A stretch of 64,000 nt of DNA from Maridesulfovibrio ferrireducens (lineage in GTDB: Bacteria; Desulfobacterota; Desulfovibrionia; Desulfovibrionales; Desulfovibrionaceae). The translations under genes were made by a program, and so were the position numbers. The notes under the pieces are model-generated. The model made no database searches. It had not been told where the DNA came from and worked only from the letters and a program-made list of their open reading frames with translations. The stretch covers positions 92,936-156,935 of the forward strand of contig NZ_JAEINN010000012.1 of assembly GCF_016342405.1 (NCBI RefSeq), given 5' to 3'. Shown one piece after another: positions 16,729-23,846 of this stretch (its first letter is position 1; each line of letters opens with the position of its first letter).

Positions 16729-18543
16729 TTAACTCTTGATCAGCTTGAGGAATTCAGCCTCGCTCAGAACCTTGGCTCCGCTCTTGGCGGCCTTATCCGT
16801 TTTGGCTTTGCCGACGTTCGCGCCGCAGATGAGATGCGTTGTGGTGGCGGTGATGGAACCTTGGACATTCGCTCCGTTCTGGATAGCGAGGTTTTCGCAA
16901 TCCTTGCGGCTTCCGGTTTCCATTTTACCAGTGAAGACAACAGACATACCTGTCATTTTACCCGCGATGCTGCCGGACTCCGGCTCAGTGGACACTTCAA
17001 ACTTAAAGTGATGTATGAGCTTTTCAATCAGGGAGAGGTTGTTTTGGAGTCCGGCAACGATCGAGGATGCTGTAGCCGCACCGATGGAGGGGATGTTCAT
17101 CAGCGCGTCAGGAGTAGCGAAAACAAGGTCCATGAAGGACATTTCAGTCAGGATTTTTTTAGCTGTGGATTCGCCAAGTCCATCGATGCCGAGCGCGGCG
17201 AGGAACTTAGCAGGGTTGACAGGATTCGCTTTTCGATCCTGAATTGCGCTATTAAGGTTGACACTTTGCGTCTTTCCGAACCCGAAACCGATATAATGTA
17301 CGTCGTCCATCTGATCAAAGAAATGATGAAGCGGGACAGTAGCCATTTTCTCAACGGTCGAAGGGCCGAATCCTTTGATATCCAGCGTCTTAAAAAAGTG
17401 CTCCTTCTGGCGGCACTGACGCGCAACGCAGTTTTCAGCATCGCAAATAAGATTCACGCCTTCTCTATGGAGCCAGCCGCCGCATTCAGGGCAGTTGGAA
17501 GGGAGGCGGGGAGTTGTGGCTTTCAACACTTCATCAACCTTCGGAATAACTTCGCCAGCTCGAACAATGCGCAGCCGGGTTCCAACGCCGATACATTTAT
17601 CTTCTATGTATGCGGAGTTGTGCCCTGTCACATTGCTGATTTTTGCACCGGAAATATTTACAGGTTCAATCTCGATAACGGGAGTGACCGCTCCAGTGCG
17701 CCCAACCTGCCAGCGAATAGCTTTGACCGTAGTCTCGGCAGTTTCGCCTTTGCGTTTGAATGCGATCTGCCATCTATGATGGTGGGATGTGGAGCCGAGG
17801 TGTTTTTTCAGATCGGAATTCGTCACTTCAAGAACGAGGCCATCGATAGGATCACTAAGCTGGTAAGCATCAGCAATCCATTCTTCATCGGTCAAGGCTC
17901 CCATTATGTCCTTGCCAGAACATGGAGGACCAAAGAGTCTTTTCAGGTGTCCAAAATTTGCAAATCTAACAGCGTCTTTGCCGAACGCTCTTTGTGCTTT
18001 TTTCGAAAGTTCATCAGCAAGGATATTACCTGCTATGAAATTCCTAGGGTGAGAATAATTTTCAGAGAGAAAATGTTTGAAGTAAGCCTTATCTACAACA
18101 ATTTCACCGGGACCAATTTCATCAGGACAAATAAGAATTCCCTTATGAAGAGCATCGGTAATATCAAACCCCGTTTCGCCATCACCACGGGAAGTCAATC
18201 TTTCACCGTCCCAGTGTGCCGCCATGCCATCCAGCTTAGGCGTGATGAGATAAAAAACTTCATCAAGCCCAATCTCAGCCGCCGCAGTTTCGCACCGTTC
18301 AATAAACTTTTCTATCTCAGCGATGGAATAAGCTTTCTCAGTAGAAAGCATGGGCGAAGCGTGGCGCACTTTAAGCCGGTCGGACTTTTCCGGCTCAACC
18401 GCATGCAGAAATTTGTTGTCTGGATCAGTCGCGCGGAGTTCGTCCAGCATTTCATCATATACATGGTCGTCCATGATGGAGTTGCCAGCGCGGTATGCTT
18501 CGTTTGCTTCGGTCAGTTTGGTGACGAGTTCGGAGTTAGACAT
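16729..18543 (-). CDS. Phage NAD-dependent DNA ligase
   Basis: 604 residues, about 60 shorter than host LigA. It seals nicks using NAD as adenylate donor. The N-terminal Ia region is short but keeps MDDHVYDEML. Nucleotidyltransferase: adenylation Lys103 in KLDG, SRGDGETGFDIT, and an OB-fold with GRTGAVTPVIEIEPV. Zinc finger CPECGGWLHREG...CDAENC, helix-hairpin-helix repeats (GIDGLGESTAKKI; NIPSIGAATASSI) and a C-terminal BRCT domain (about 520-600). It begins 3 bp after the Cro-like gene. A phage-borne NAD-type ligase is less common than ATP-dependent phage ligases. A large ORF on the opposite strand here is only its shadow. Confidence 0.93.
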   Translation of the reverse strand: MSNSELVTKLTEANEAYRAGNSIMDDHVYDEMLDELRATDPDNKFLHAVEPEKSDRLKVRHASPMLSTEKAYSIAEIEKFIERCETAAAEIGLDEVFYLITPKLDGMAAHWDGERLTSRGDGETGFDITDALHKGILICPDEIGPGEIVVDKAYFKHFLSENYSHPRNFIAGNILADELSKKAQRAFGKDAVRFANFGHLKRLFGPPCSGKDIMGALTDEEWIADAYQLSDPIDGLVLEVTNSDLKKHLGSTSHHHRWQIAFKRKGETAETTVKAIRWQVGRTGAVTPVIEIEPVNISGAKISNVTGHNSAYIEDKCIGVGTRLRIVRAGEVIPKVDEVLKATTPRLPSNCPECGGWLHREGVNLICDAENCVARQCRQKEHFFKTLDIKGFGPSTVEKMATVPLHHFFDQMDDVHYIGFGFGKTQSVNLNSAIQDRKANPVNPAKFLAALGIDGLGESTAKKILTEMSFMDLVFATPDALMNIPSIGAATASSIVAGLQNNLSLIEKLIHHFKFEVSTEPESGSIAGKMTGMSVVFTGKMETGSRKDCENLAIQNGANVQGSITATTTHLICGANVGKAKTDKAAKSGAKVLSEAEFLKLIKS

Positions 18544-18545
18544 GT

Positions 18546-18800
18546 TTATATCCTCACTTCGTTGGTAGGGAGAGGGCCAGTCTTGCCGCGAGACTCAAGA
18601 GGGAGGGCGGCAGAAGGAACTTTGGCGGCTTCAAGGGTGGTGCGCTGTTCAGGTGTGCAGATACCCTTGTTGACAATTTGGTTTCCGCGTTTTGATCCAA
18701 CGCCTAAAATGTCGGCAATCCAGTGATAGGATTTGTCGTTTTCCAGCAACCAGATCTTAAGGTTTTTGGATTGCGTTTCTGCTTTAGTTTGGTTAATCAT
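18546..18800 (-). CDS. Cro/CII-like repressor, first gene of the early operon
   Basis: 84 residues from ATG 18800 (GGAG nine bases upstream; an ATG at 18815 lacks a ribosome-binding site). N-terminal helix-turn-helix: SKNLKIWLLENDKSYHWIADILGVGSKRGN is cut here by a recognition-helix-like segment, and the tail is Pro-rich. Divergent from the large repressor across a 131-bp operator region, it holds the position of Cro: repression of the lysogenic promoter, or activation in the manner of CII. Confidence 0.75.
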   Translation of the reverse strand: MINQTKAETQSKNLKIWLLENDKSYHWIADILGVGSKRGNQIVNKGICTPEQRTTLEAAKVPSAALPLESRGKTGPLPTNEVRI

Positions 18801-18820
18801 TCTAGTGAACTCCATTTGTG

Positions 18821-18914
18821 TAGAAAATCTTGGTAGAGATTTCTAATAAATCAACTTCGTAAAAATAGTTTTAATAGAAATTGCTAGCAATAGTCAACAG
18901 AATTTTCTATTAAA
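18821..18914. promoter_or_regulatory. Operator region of the lysis-lysogeny switch
   Basis: Two inverted repeats share the half-site TAGAAA. Operator 1 is TAGAAA...TTTCTA at 18821-18845. Operator 2 is a wider repeat with arms TTTAATAGAAATT (18870-18882) and AATTTTCTATTAAA (18901-18914). They lie between the divergent Cro-like and C1-like genes and are AT-rich, so both promoters probably overlap them. The repressor is the likely ligand. Confidence 0.7.
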
Positions 18915-18931
18915 TAAAAGAAAAGTTTATT

Positions 18932-20029
18932 ATGTGGTCAAAACAGCTTGAAATAATTGCAGAAATTGCAACAAAAAAACTTGCCGAAAACGGTCAGAAG
19001 TTTAGTTATGCCAAAGCTGAAGCTTTGATCGGTGTTAGCAAAAACAAATGGGTTGCGTGGAAGGGCGGTCAAAGACCTAGTGCTGAAGATTTGGCAAAAA
19101 TTTCTAAGATTTTGAATATCTCCGCTCACTGGTTACTATTCGGAGAAGGATCTATTTCTAATGATCCGCGCGAATTAGAAGAAAATCCCGAGCTGACATG
19201 CTTTGCGGATACTATTCATGAGGTTCTTTTCGAGCGGTTGAGTACGACTCCAGAAAATTTTGCTGAGATTGGTGGTATTTCTGTGGATGAATTGACCGCT
19301 ATTATGCAACGCAAGATTCAGCCTTCGGCAATGACGCTGCGAAACTGGTGTGTGCGGTATCGTGTTAACATGAACTATATAATTGCTCAGATGGGTTATC
19401 CGCTCCTTACAAGAGCGCAATACGAGCAAGACGGTCCGCTTATGTCTGTACGTAAGCGCGATAAAGAAGACGAATATCCGAGAGGTTGCGGTAATCCGCC
19501 TTTTGCAAGAGAGGCTGAGAATCTCGACAGTGATTTATATGATGGTGAACCATACGAGCACGATAGGCACAAGAAACCGCTGCCGGAAGTAACTGAAAAT
19601 ATGCTTTGTCCCGGGCAAGAATTGAAGCTCATAGGTATTGCTCAGTGCGGGCCGATGGGTTGGTCGCTCACAATGCCGTTGGCAGCTACGAGTTCGGTTC
19701 CGACATTTCATAAAGATATGATTGCAGCGCTCGCAATCGGTGACAGCATGGTTCCGGCGGGAATTAATCCGGGCAATATTGTTTATTGTGACCCCAGATT
19801 GGAGCCGTTGAAAAACGAGCCTATTTTCGTAATCCGGCGCGGGAGAGATGCGGATAAGGAAGGCGACGCTACAATCAAGCTTTTCGTAAAGCAGGATGAC
19901 GAATGGCTGTACATGAAGGGATGGTTGCAGAAGAACGGAGAACCTCATCAGAGAGATTTTGAAATCAAGCAGCATCTTGATGAAGTTGAGGTAGTCGCTC
20001 CGGTCGTTATGATTCGAAGGCGAGTTTAA
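18932..20029 (+). CDS. LexA/CI-type phage repressor with peptidase S24 domain
   Basis: 365 residues, longer than usual for CI. The N-terminal CI-type helix-turn-helix (about 20-72) ends in the typical ISAHWLLFGEG. A second region (about 95-158) looks like another helix-turn-helix. The C-terminal S24 peptidase domain has a likely self-cleavage site at Cys239-Gly240, catalytic Ser272 in GDSM, and general-base Lys316 in ATIKLF. RecA-stimulated autocleavage on DNA damage would lift repression and induce the prophage. Followed by a terminator. It is the maintenance repressor by position and domain order. Confidence 0.93.
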   Translation: MWSKQLEIIAEIATKKLAENGQKFSYAKAEALIGVSKNKWVAWKGGQRPSAEDLAKISKILNISAHWLLFGEGSISNDPRELEENPELTCFADTIHEVLFERLSTTPENFAEIGGISVDELTAIMQRKIQPSAMTLRNWCVRYRVNMNYIIAQMGYPLLTRAQYEQDGPLMSVRKRDKEDEYPRGCGNPPFAREAENLDSDLYDGEPYEHDRHKKPLPEVTENMLCPGQELKLIGIAQCGPMGWSLTMPLAATSSVPTFHKDMIAALAIGDSMVPAGINPGNIVYCDPRLEPLKNEPIFVIRRGRDADKEGDATIKLFVKQDDEWLYMKGWLQKNGEPHQRDFEIKQHLDEVEVVAPVVMIRRRV

Positions 20030-20042
20030 TTTTTGAGGATTA

Positions 20043-20071
20043 ACCCCTGATTTCGGTCAGGGGTATTTTTT
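20043..20071 (+). terminator. Rho-independent terminator after the repressor gene
   Basis: An 8-bp perfect stem ACCCCTGA / TCAGGGGT (20043-20050, 20057-20064) is followed by a T-run interrupted by one A, 14 bp past the repressor stop. Confidence 0.9.
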
Positions 20072-20135
20072 GTGCCTGATAAGCTAGTTATAGAGTTTAT
20101 TGAAATGTCGGTAGATAATTTAAAGGAGAATTTAT

Positions 20136-20357
20136 ATGACCAAAGATAAAAGTTCAAAACCGGAAGAAATTACGGCAACGGCAGATGCTCTTTATTCAAT
20201 TGCTAATCAGTTGAATCGACTCGGTATTGGCAATGCTGGAACAGATGAAGGCGCAATAGAAGTCTTGGCAAAAAGTATTAAAGACGGTCTTGAATCAGTC
20301 GCTACGTCAATTGATGGACTTGCATCTGCTGTCGAAAGTTTAGCTGAAAAGGAATAA
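20136..20357 (+). CDS. Small hypothetical protein of the lysogeny region
   Basis: 73 residues with an AAAGGAG ribosome-binding site. Acidic and helical, with a heptad-like C-terminal half (AKSIKDGLESVATSIDGLA), possibly a coiled coil. First of three rightward genes after the repressor terminator, so probably expressed in the lysogen from its own promoter. No family recognised. Confidence 0.65.
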   Translation: MTKDKSSKPEEITATADALYSIANQLNRLGIGNAGTDEGAIEVLAKSIKDGLESVATSIDGLASAVESLAEKE

Positions 20358-20360
20358 CTC

Positions 20361-20849
20361 ATGCGGAAAATATTATTACTCACCATATGCTTAATGGCTT
20401 TTGTTTTGAACGGGTGTGGTTCCTCTGATGTTCCTGGTACTTCTGAGGCTCTAAATTATAATTACCTGAAGACTGAATCTCATTCTGCTAACGATAAAAC
20501 TTCGATGGTAAGGTACATACAAATTCAACCAGACCCATTAACCAAAGATGCAATTACACAAAAGGCATTAGCTCAGACTGTGATCAAAGCCGCGTTCACT
20601 CTTTATGAAGAAGAGCCAAGCGACATCACCCAGATTTATGCAGAGATTGATGAAAGTCAGATAGGCAGAGGTGAAGTGTTGGCAAAGGCTGTTTATATTC
20701 CTGGCAAAAAGGATGCTGGTGGTAGTGATGTTCCGATGTGGCAGGTTAATACCGTGGGGAAAGATATTCCTCGCGAAGTATGGGAGAAGTTGCCGCAGAC
20801 TGGTTTAGTGGGTGGGATGGTTTTTAAGAAAACTTATGAGGTTGAGTAA
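20361..20849 (+). CDS. Prophage-encoded lipoprotein (moron candidate)
   Basis: 162 residues. A signal peptide with hydrophobic core LLLTICLMAFVLN and lipobox L-N-G-C places the lipidated Cys at residue 19. The mature part repeats short helices (AQTVIKAAFTLYEEEPSDI), a WQV strand, and ends VFKKTYEVE. Such Cys-anchored proteins next to a phage repressor are often lysogenic conversion factors or superinfection-exclusion proteins. It is followed 2 bp later by a small gene. A relation to the DUF4875 phage proteins is possible but unchecked. Confidence 0.75.
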   Translation: MRKILLLTICLMAFVLNGCGSSDVPGTSEALNYNYLKTESHSANDKTSMVRYIQIQPDPLTKDAITQKALAQTVIKAAFTLYEEEPSDITQIYAEIDESQIGRGEVLAKAVYIPGKKDAGGSDVPMWQVNTVGKDIPREVWEKLPQTGLVGGMVFKKTYEVE

Positions 20850-20851
20850 CA

Positions 20852-21040
20852 ATGAGCGAAGAATGGAAATGTGTAATCGTCCATTGGGATGGTGACGATG
20901 AAACTATTAGGTATGATAATAACGGCGAATTTCGTATTACCAAAGTCAATGTCGTAAAGCGACTGCCAAAATTAGATATAGAGATTATCAGAAAAAATGG
21001 TTTTAAGGTTGAGATTCTAGACGATAGTAAGTGCAAATAA
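20852..21040 (+). CDS. Small hypothetical protein
   Basis: 62 residues, 2 bp after the lipoprotein gene and clearly in its operon. Beta-rich (WKCVIVHWDGDDETIRYDNN), with a basic C-terminal half. No family recognised. A hairpin with a short T-run follows. Confidence 0.6.
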   Translation: MSEEWKCVIVHWDGDDETIRYDNNGEFRITKVNVVKRLPKLDIEIIRKNGFKVEILDDSKCK

Positions 21041-21047
21041 TATTAAC

Positions 21048-21083
21048 CTAGCCCGTTTGCTACTGTATTAGCGGGCTAGTTTC
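21048..21083 (+). terminator. Terminator-like hairpin
   Basis: A perfect 8-bp stem CTAGCCCG / CGGGCTAG (21048-21055, 21072-21079) with a 16-base loop is followed by only TTTC before the next GTG. Probably a weak terminator of the lipoprotein operon; its end abuts the next gene. Confidence 0.6.
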
Positions 21084-21803
21084 GTGAGTAAATATATGTG
21101 GGATTGGAATACTGTTTTAAGGATCATTGCTGAGATTTTCGCAATCGTTGGACTATTGATAGGAATATTCGTTTTTTGGGGTAAAAGAAAGATTGAAAGT
21201 TACTTCGCAAAGGAACTTAAAGATCACGAAGCAAAGCTTGCTAAAGAACTGCAAGATACCAAATACGAAATTGATACTCTTTTTGATAAAGTAAGCATGG
21301 TGCAAAAGAAGGAATTTGAAGTTCTGCCTATCGCTTGGGACAATCTATATGAAGCATACAGATGCATGGAGGTATACTTGTTTAGTGGTATTGAATTATA
21401 TAATTTTACTGATTGGAATTCCTCCCAAGTTGAGAAGTTTCTCCGTGATAAGCAATGTAGCGAGAGTGCTATCGCAGAAATTTTAAAAAGTGGTAACAAA
21501 GGGGCGAAGTATGTATCTATGCAAGAAGAAATAAAAAAAGTTAACTTTCATAATTCGATTTATAAATTTAATGATTATATAAATCGAAATAAAATTTTTA
21601 TGAAGGCCGATATACAAATAGCTTTTGTTGAAGCAATTAGTTTTTTTACAAAGGTGTTATCAACCCTTAAAAAAAGTGATAATTTCTCTGACACAGGTGA
21701 TTCTATAACTGATCTTAATAATTTTAAAAATGAAGTTAAAGCGATCATGGATAAGATCGAATTTCTTGTTCAAAAGAAACTTCAATTTGAAAAAGCATTG
21801 TAG
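21084..21803 (+). CDS. Membrane-anchored coiled-coil protein (moron candidate)
   Basis: 239 residues from GTG 21084 (ATG 21096 is the alternative; neither has a strong ribosome-binding site). One N-terminal membrane span (about 12-33, IIAEIFAIVGLLIGIFVFWG) is followed by a charged coiled coil (about 36-80) and a soluble helical domain. It stops one base before the convergent PAS regulator. AT-rich relative to the structural genes. No family recognised. A signal-anchored cytoplasmic protein in the lysogeny region could act in phage exclusion; this is context only. Confidence 0.7.
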   Translation: MSKYMWDWNTVLRIIAEIFAIVGLLIGIFVFWGKRKIESYFAKELKDHEAKLAKELQDTKYEIDTLFDKVSMVQKKEFEVLPIAWDNLYEAYRCMEVYLFSGIELYNFTDWNSSQVEKFLRDKQCSESAIAEILKSGNKGAKYVSMQEEIKKVNFHNSIYKFNDYINRNKIFMKADIQIAFVEAISFFTKVLSTLKKSDNFSDTGDSITDLNNFKNEVKAIMDKIEFLVQKKLQFEKAL

Positions 21804-21804
21804 C

Positions 21805-22692
21805 TCACCCCTCAAAAAACTTCTCCCCAATTCCACCATAAAGCCAATGGAACCGGATTTTACAATCCAGACAGCATTGCACAAGCCATGTGTCAGGCAT
21901 TTCGCGATTATTTGTCCGGACGTTTGATATTGCTGAGGACACTACGCCCAAACATACAGCTAAGTCTTTATCATTCTCTACTTGATAGGCTTCCGCCATT
22001 CTGGTGAGTATGTGTAGAGTTCTGCTGATTGCCGGGCGCGTCATGACAAAATATCTATTTCCGTAAAACATGTCCGCTAAATAAATAATATCAGCCTCAA
22101 CCCGGCATATTCCATGCTTGCGCTGTGCATCAACGGTTATAGTTATCATTTCGCCGGGTGAAAGGATCGCTTTTTCAAAAGCCGCAAACATCAAGTTGTG
22201 ATCCTTTTCCTGAATAGCTTCAAAAAGTGAAAAGCCGGGATTGCGTCCGTTGAAAATACAATCTTCATCTGCTGTGAACTTTAACGTTTTATAATTTTCA
22301 TCAATAATCCAACGGCAATCCGTCGGCAATTTGCTTTTTCTGTCGAACAAAGCGTTTTCCAGCCGATGCAAAGTATCAACTGGATGAAAAAGCATTATTG
22401 CAAGATATTTATCTTCAATTTCAAGCGGATAAATTTGTCCAAAAATTGGATGAATCCCGTCTCCGAAATCTATCTCAACATCTATTGCAGTCAGTGACCG
22501 ACTCGTTATTGCGCTTTGTATTTTTGCGAGCACAGAACCCGCTTCATTCCCGAAAACTTCATCCAATCGGCTGACCGGATATTGCAATACATCCTGCAAC
22601 GGCGGGTTGCAGTGCAATATTACACCGTTAAAGTCTAATATTAAACCGTATTGACTGACCATATTCATAAAATCAATAATCTGGTTATTCAA
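21805..22692 (-). CDS. PAS-PAS-HTH regulator with CI-type DNA-binding domain
   Basis: 295 residues. N-terminal PAS-like domain (about 5-105; GLILDFNGVILHCNP, FGNEAGS) and a second PAS-like domain (about 125-218; WIIDENYKTLKFTADED). The last 65 residues read as a CI-repressor N-terminal helix-turn-helix: DLAVCLGV.SSAISN (242-256), then MPDTWLVQCCLDC and FHWLYGG, the usual end of that fold. This suggests a sensor-regulator that binds DNA under control of a small ligand or redox state. It sits convergent with the moron genes and divergent from a small gene, with direct repeats in its promoter. It could control late genes, lysogeny or host genes. Confidence 0.75.
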   Translation of the reverse strand: MNNQIIDFMNMVSQYGLILDFNGVILHCNPPLQDVLQYPVSRLDEVFGNEAGSVLAKIQSAITSRSLTAIDVEIDFGDGIHPIFGQIYPLEIEDKYLAIMLFHPVDTLHRLENALFDRKSKLPTDCRWIIDENYKTLKFTADEDCIFNGRNPGFSLFEAIQEKDHNLMFAAFEKAILSPGEMITITVDAQRKHGICRVEADIIYLADMFYGNRYFVMTRPAISRTLHILTRMAEAYQVENDKDLAVCLGVVSSAISNVRTNNREMPDTWLVQCCLDCKIRFHWLYGGIGEKFFEG

Positions 22693-22704
22693 ATTCGTAA
22701 ATCC

Positions 22705-22792
22705 TAGTTCACAAAATGTGATTTAGTTCACTTTTTGTTAACTGTTTTAAATTATTGACAAACTTTTATCAGAATAATAATTCTAATATAAT
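22705..22792. promoter_or_regulatory. Promoter/operator region of the PAS-HTH regulator
   Basis: Direct repeats TAGTTCAC at 22705-22712 and 22724-22731 (19-bp period) overlap an inverted repeat TCACAAAATGTGA (22709-22721). TTGACA (22755-22760) and TATAAT (22787-22792) on the plus strand are 26 bp apart, so they do not form one promoter; each may belong to a separate, weaker one. Likely binding site of the regulator or of the phage repressor. Confidence 0.45.
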
Positions 22793-22832
22793 GCGGGAGG
22801 TCGTTCAACGTTAAAGAATACAGGAGATTAAC

Positions 22833-23045
22833 GTGGATAATAGTTCGAATATTAAGTTGATGATTGAAGAGGCTTGTGATCCTGCGGAGATTTTAGCAAC
22901 TCTGGGGGACGGAATGACAACACTGACAAGTTTTATCGGAGGGGAAAATAAAAAGGAAACAGAATCACTAAAATTTATGATGAATTTAATGGCGAAAGGA
23001 GTGACGGAAGTCGCAGTGCGTATGAAAAATAGAGCAAGGCTGTAA
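22833..23045 (+). CDS. Small hypothetical protein
   Basis: 70 residues from a GTG start with CAGGAG upstream. Helical, Met-rich (LKFMMNLMAKGV), acidic first half and basic end. It is divergent from the PAS regulator across a shared regulatory region and ends at a strong bidirectional terminator. No family recognised; possibly an anti-regulator or lysogeny-expressed peptide. Confidence 0.6.
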   Translation: MDNSSNIKLMIEEACDPAEILATLGDGMTTLTSFIGGENKKETESLKFMMNLMAKGVTEVAVRMKNRARL

Positions 23046-23050
23046 AAAAT

Positions 23051-23085
23051 AAATCCCCGGCACTCACACTGAGCACCGGGGATTT
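23051..23085. terminator. Bidirectional terminator at the end of the tail operon
   Basis: A perfect 10-bp stem AAATCCCCGG / CCGGGGATTT. Read leftward it is followed by TATTTTTT, so it would stop late transcripts coming from the tail genes. Read rightward it ends the small 22833 gene less efficiently. Confidence 0.85.
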
Positions 23086-23117
23086 AAAAGGGTACGGGAG
23101 GTTAATCCGTTAACAGT

Positions 23118-23498
23118 TCAAACATTCTTCACCATTTTATAAGGTTTTCCAAATCCCCAACGGTACGAAGTCGGTAGCCACCAGACCCCGCCGATCCGCA
23201 CTGCCGCAAACATTACAAGCCCCCAGCGGGGATAACCTGCTTCAGCAACTCCGTGCATAAGCTCTTTGTCAGCCGCAAGCCTCTGCGCGGCACTTCCGCC
23301 AGCATGGTATGCAATGTCGTGCCGGACGCATTCATCAGCCCACGGGACGCGCTTTCTTGTCAGTTTTTTATAGAGCCAGCTCATACCGCCGGAACAATCA
23401 TCAGTTTCAAATTCTTTGATGCCGCGCCATTGGTTTTCACGATTGTATGCGTAGGCAAACCAACAGACAGCCAGTCCTAATAAAATTAATAGTTTCAT
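23118..23498 (-). CDS. Phospholipase A2-like phage protein with N-terminal membrane anchor
   Basis: 126 residues. A hydrophobic N-terminal segment (LLILLGLAVCWFAYAY) acts as signal or anchor. A Cys followed by ADECVRHDIAYHAGG (about 54-68) and a later ADKEL matches the phospholipase A2 active-site layout C-x-x-H-D-x-x-Y with a distal Asp; His and Asp would be catalytic. A second hydrophobic stretch follows. It is the last gene of the tail operon, after the tail-fibre genes. It could help lysis, membrane penetration or lysogenic conversion. The motif is seen; activity is inferred. Confidence 0.65.
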   Translation of the reverse strand: MKLLILLGLAVCWFAYAYNRENQWRGIKEFETDDCSGGMSWLYKKLTRKRVPWADECVRHDIAYHAGGSAAQRLAADKELMHGVAEAGYPRWGLVMFAAVRIGGVWWLPTSYRWGFGKPYKMVKNV

Positions 23499-23501
23499 AA
23501 T

Positions 23502-23846
23502 TTACCCCTCGTTTAATTTGCAATTTGCTGGCTTCGGAAACCGCGCTTTAACAGCATCCACATGCGTTTCCCATGTTCCGTCTGATTGCATATTCATTTG
23601 CTTTTGCCACGGCCCATAAGCTGCTTCGCGGACTTCGCTCCAGCCGCCTTGTCTGTACCAATCGGTTTGCGTAATAAACTCAGGCCAGACATCAGGACAG
23701 TCCGTTAACAACTTATCAGAATAGTAATCCTCCAAATCATCATCGAATTTGCGTACAAGATTTTTTTCAGGCTTACTTACACGTTTGAGTGAAAGAACAG
23801 TTTCAGGCTCACTTGCAAGCATGATACTTAAATAATTATCAAACAT
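23502..23846 (-). CDS. Tail-fibre-associated protein (assembly chaperone position)
   Basis: 114 residues directly following the tail-fibre gene (stop and start overlap by one base). This is the position of P2 gene G, the fibre-assembly chaperone, but the sequence is not clearly of that family. It has WYRQGGWSEVREAAYG and a C-terminal Pro-Lys-rich end. Call by position. Confidence 0.55.
   Translation of the reverse strand: MFDNYLSIMLASEPETVLSLKRVSKPEKNLVRKFDDDLEDYYSDKLLTDCPDVWPEFITQTDWYRQGGWSEVREAAYGPWQKQMNMQSDGTWETHVDAVKARFPKPANCKLNEG

Noticed and set aside
16687..18726. 679-codon ORF on the plus strand
   Set aside because: It mirrors the DNA ligase gene on the other strand, which has full catalytic motifs; the plus-strand product has no recognisable domain.
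18821..18914. CRISPR-like or repeat array reading of the switch region
   Set aside because: Only two imperfect inverted repeats with no equal-length spacers. No CRISPR array or cas gene was seen anywhere in the window.
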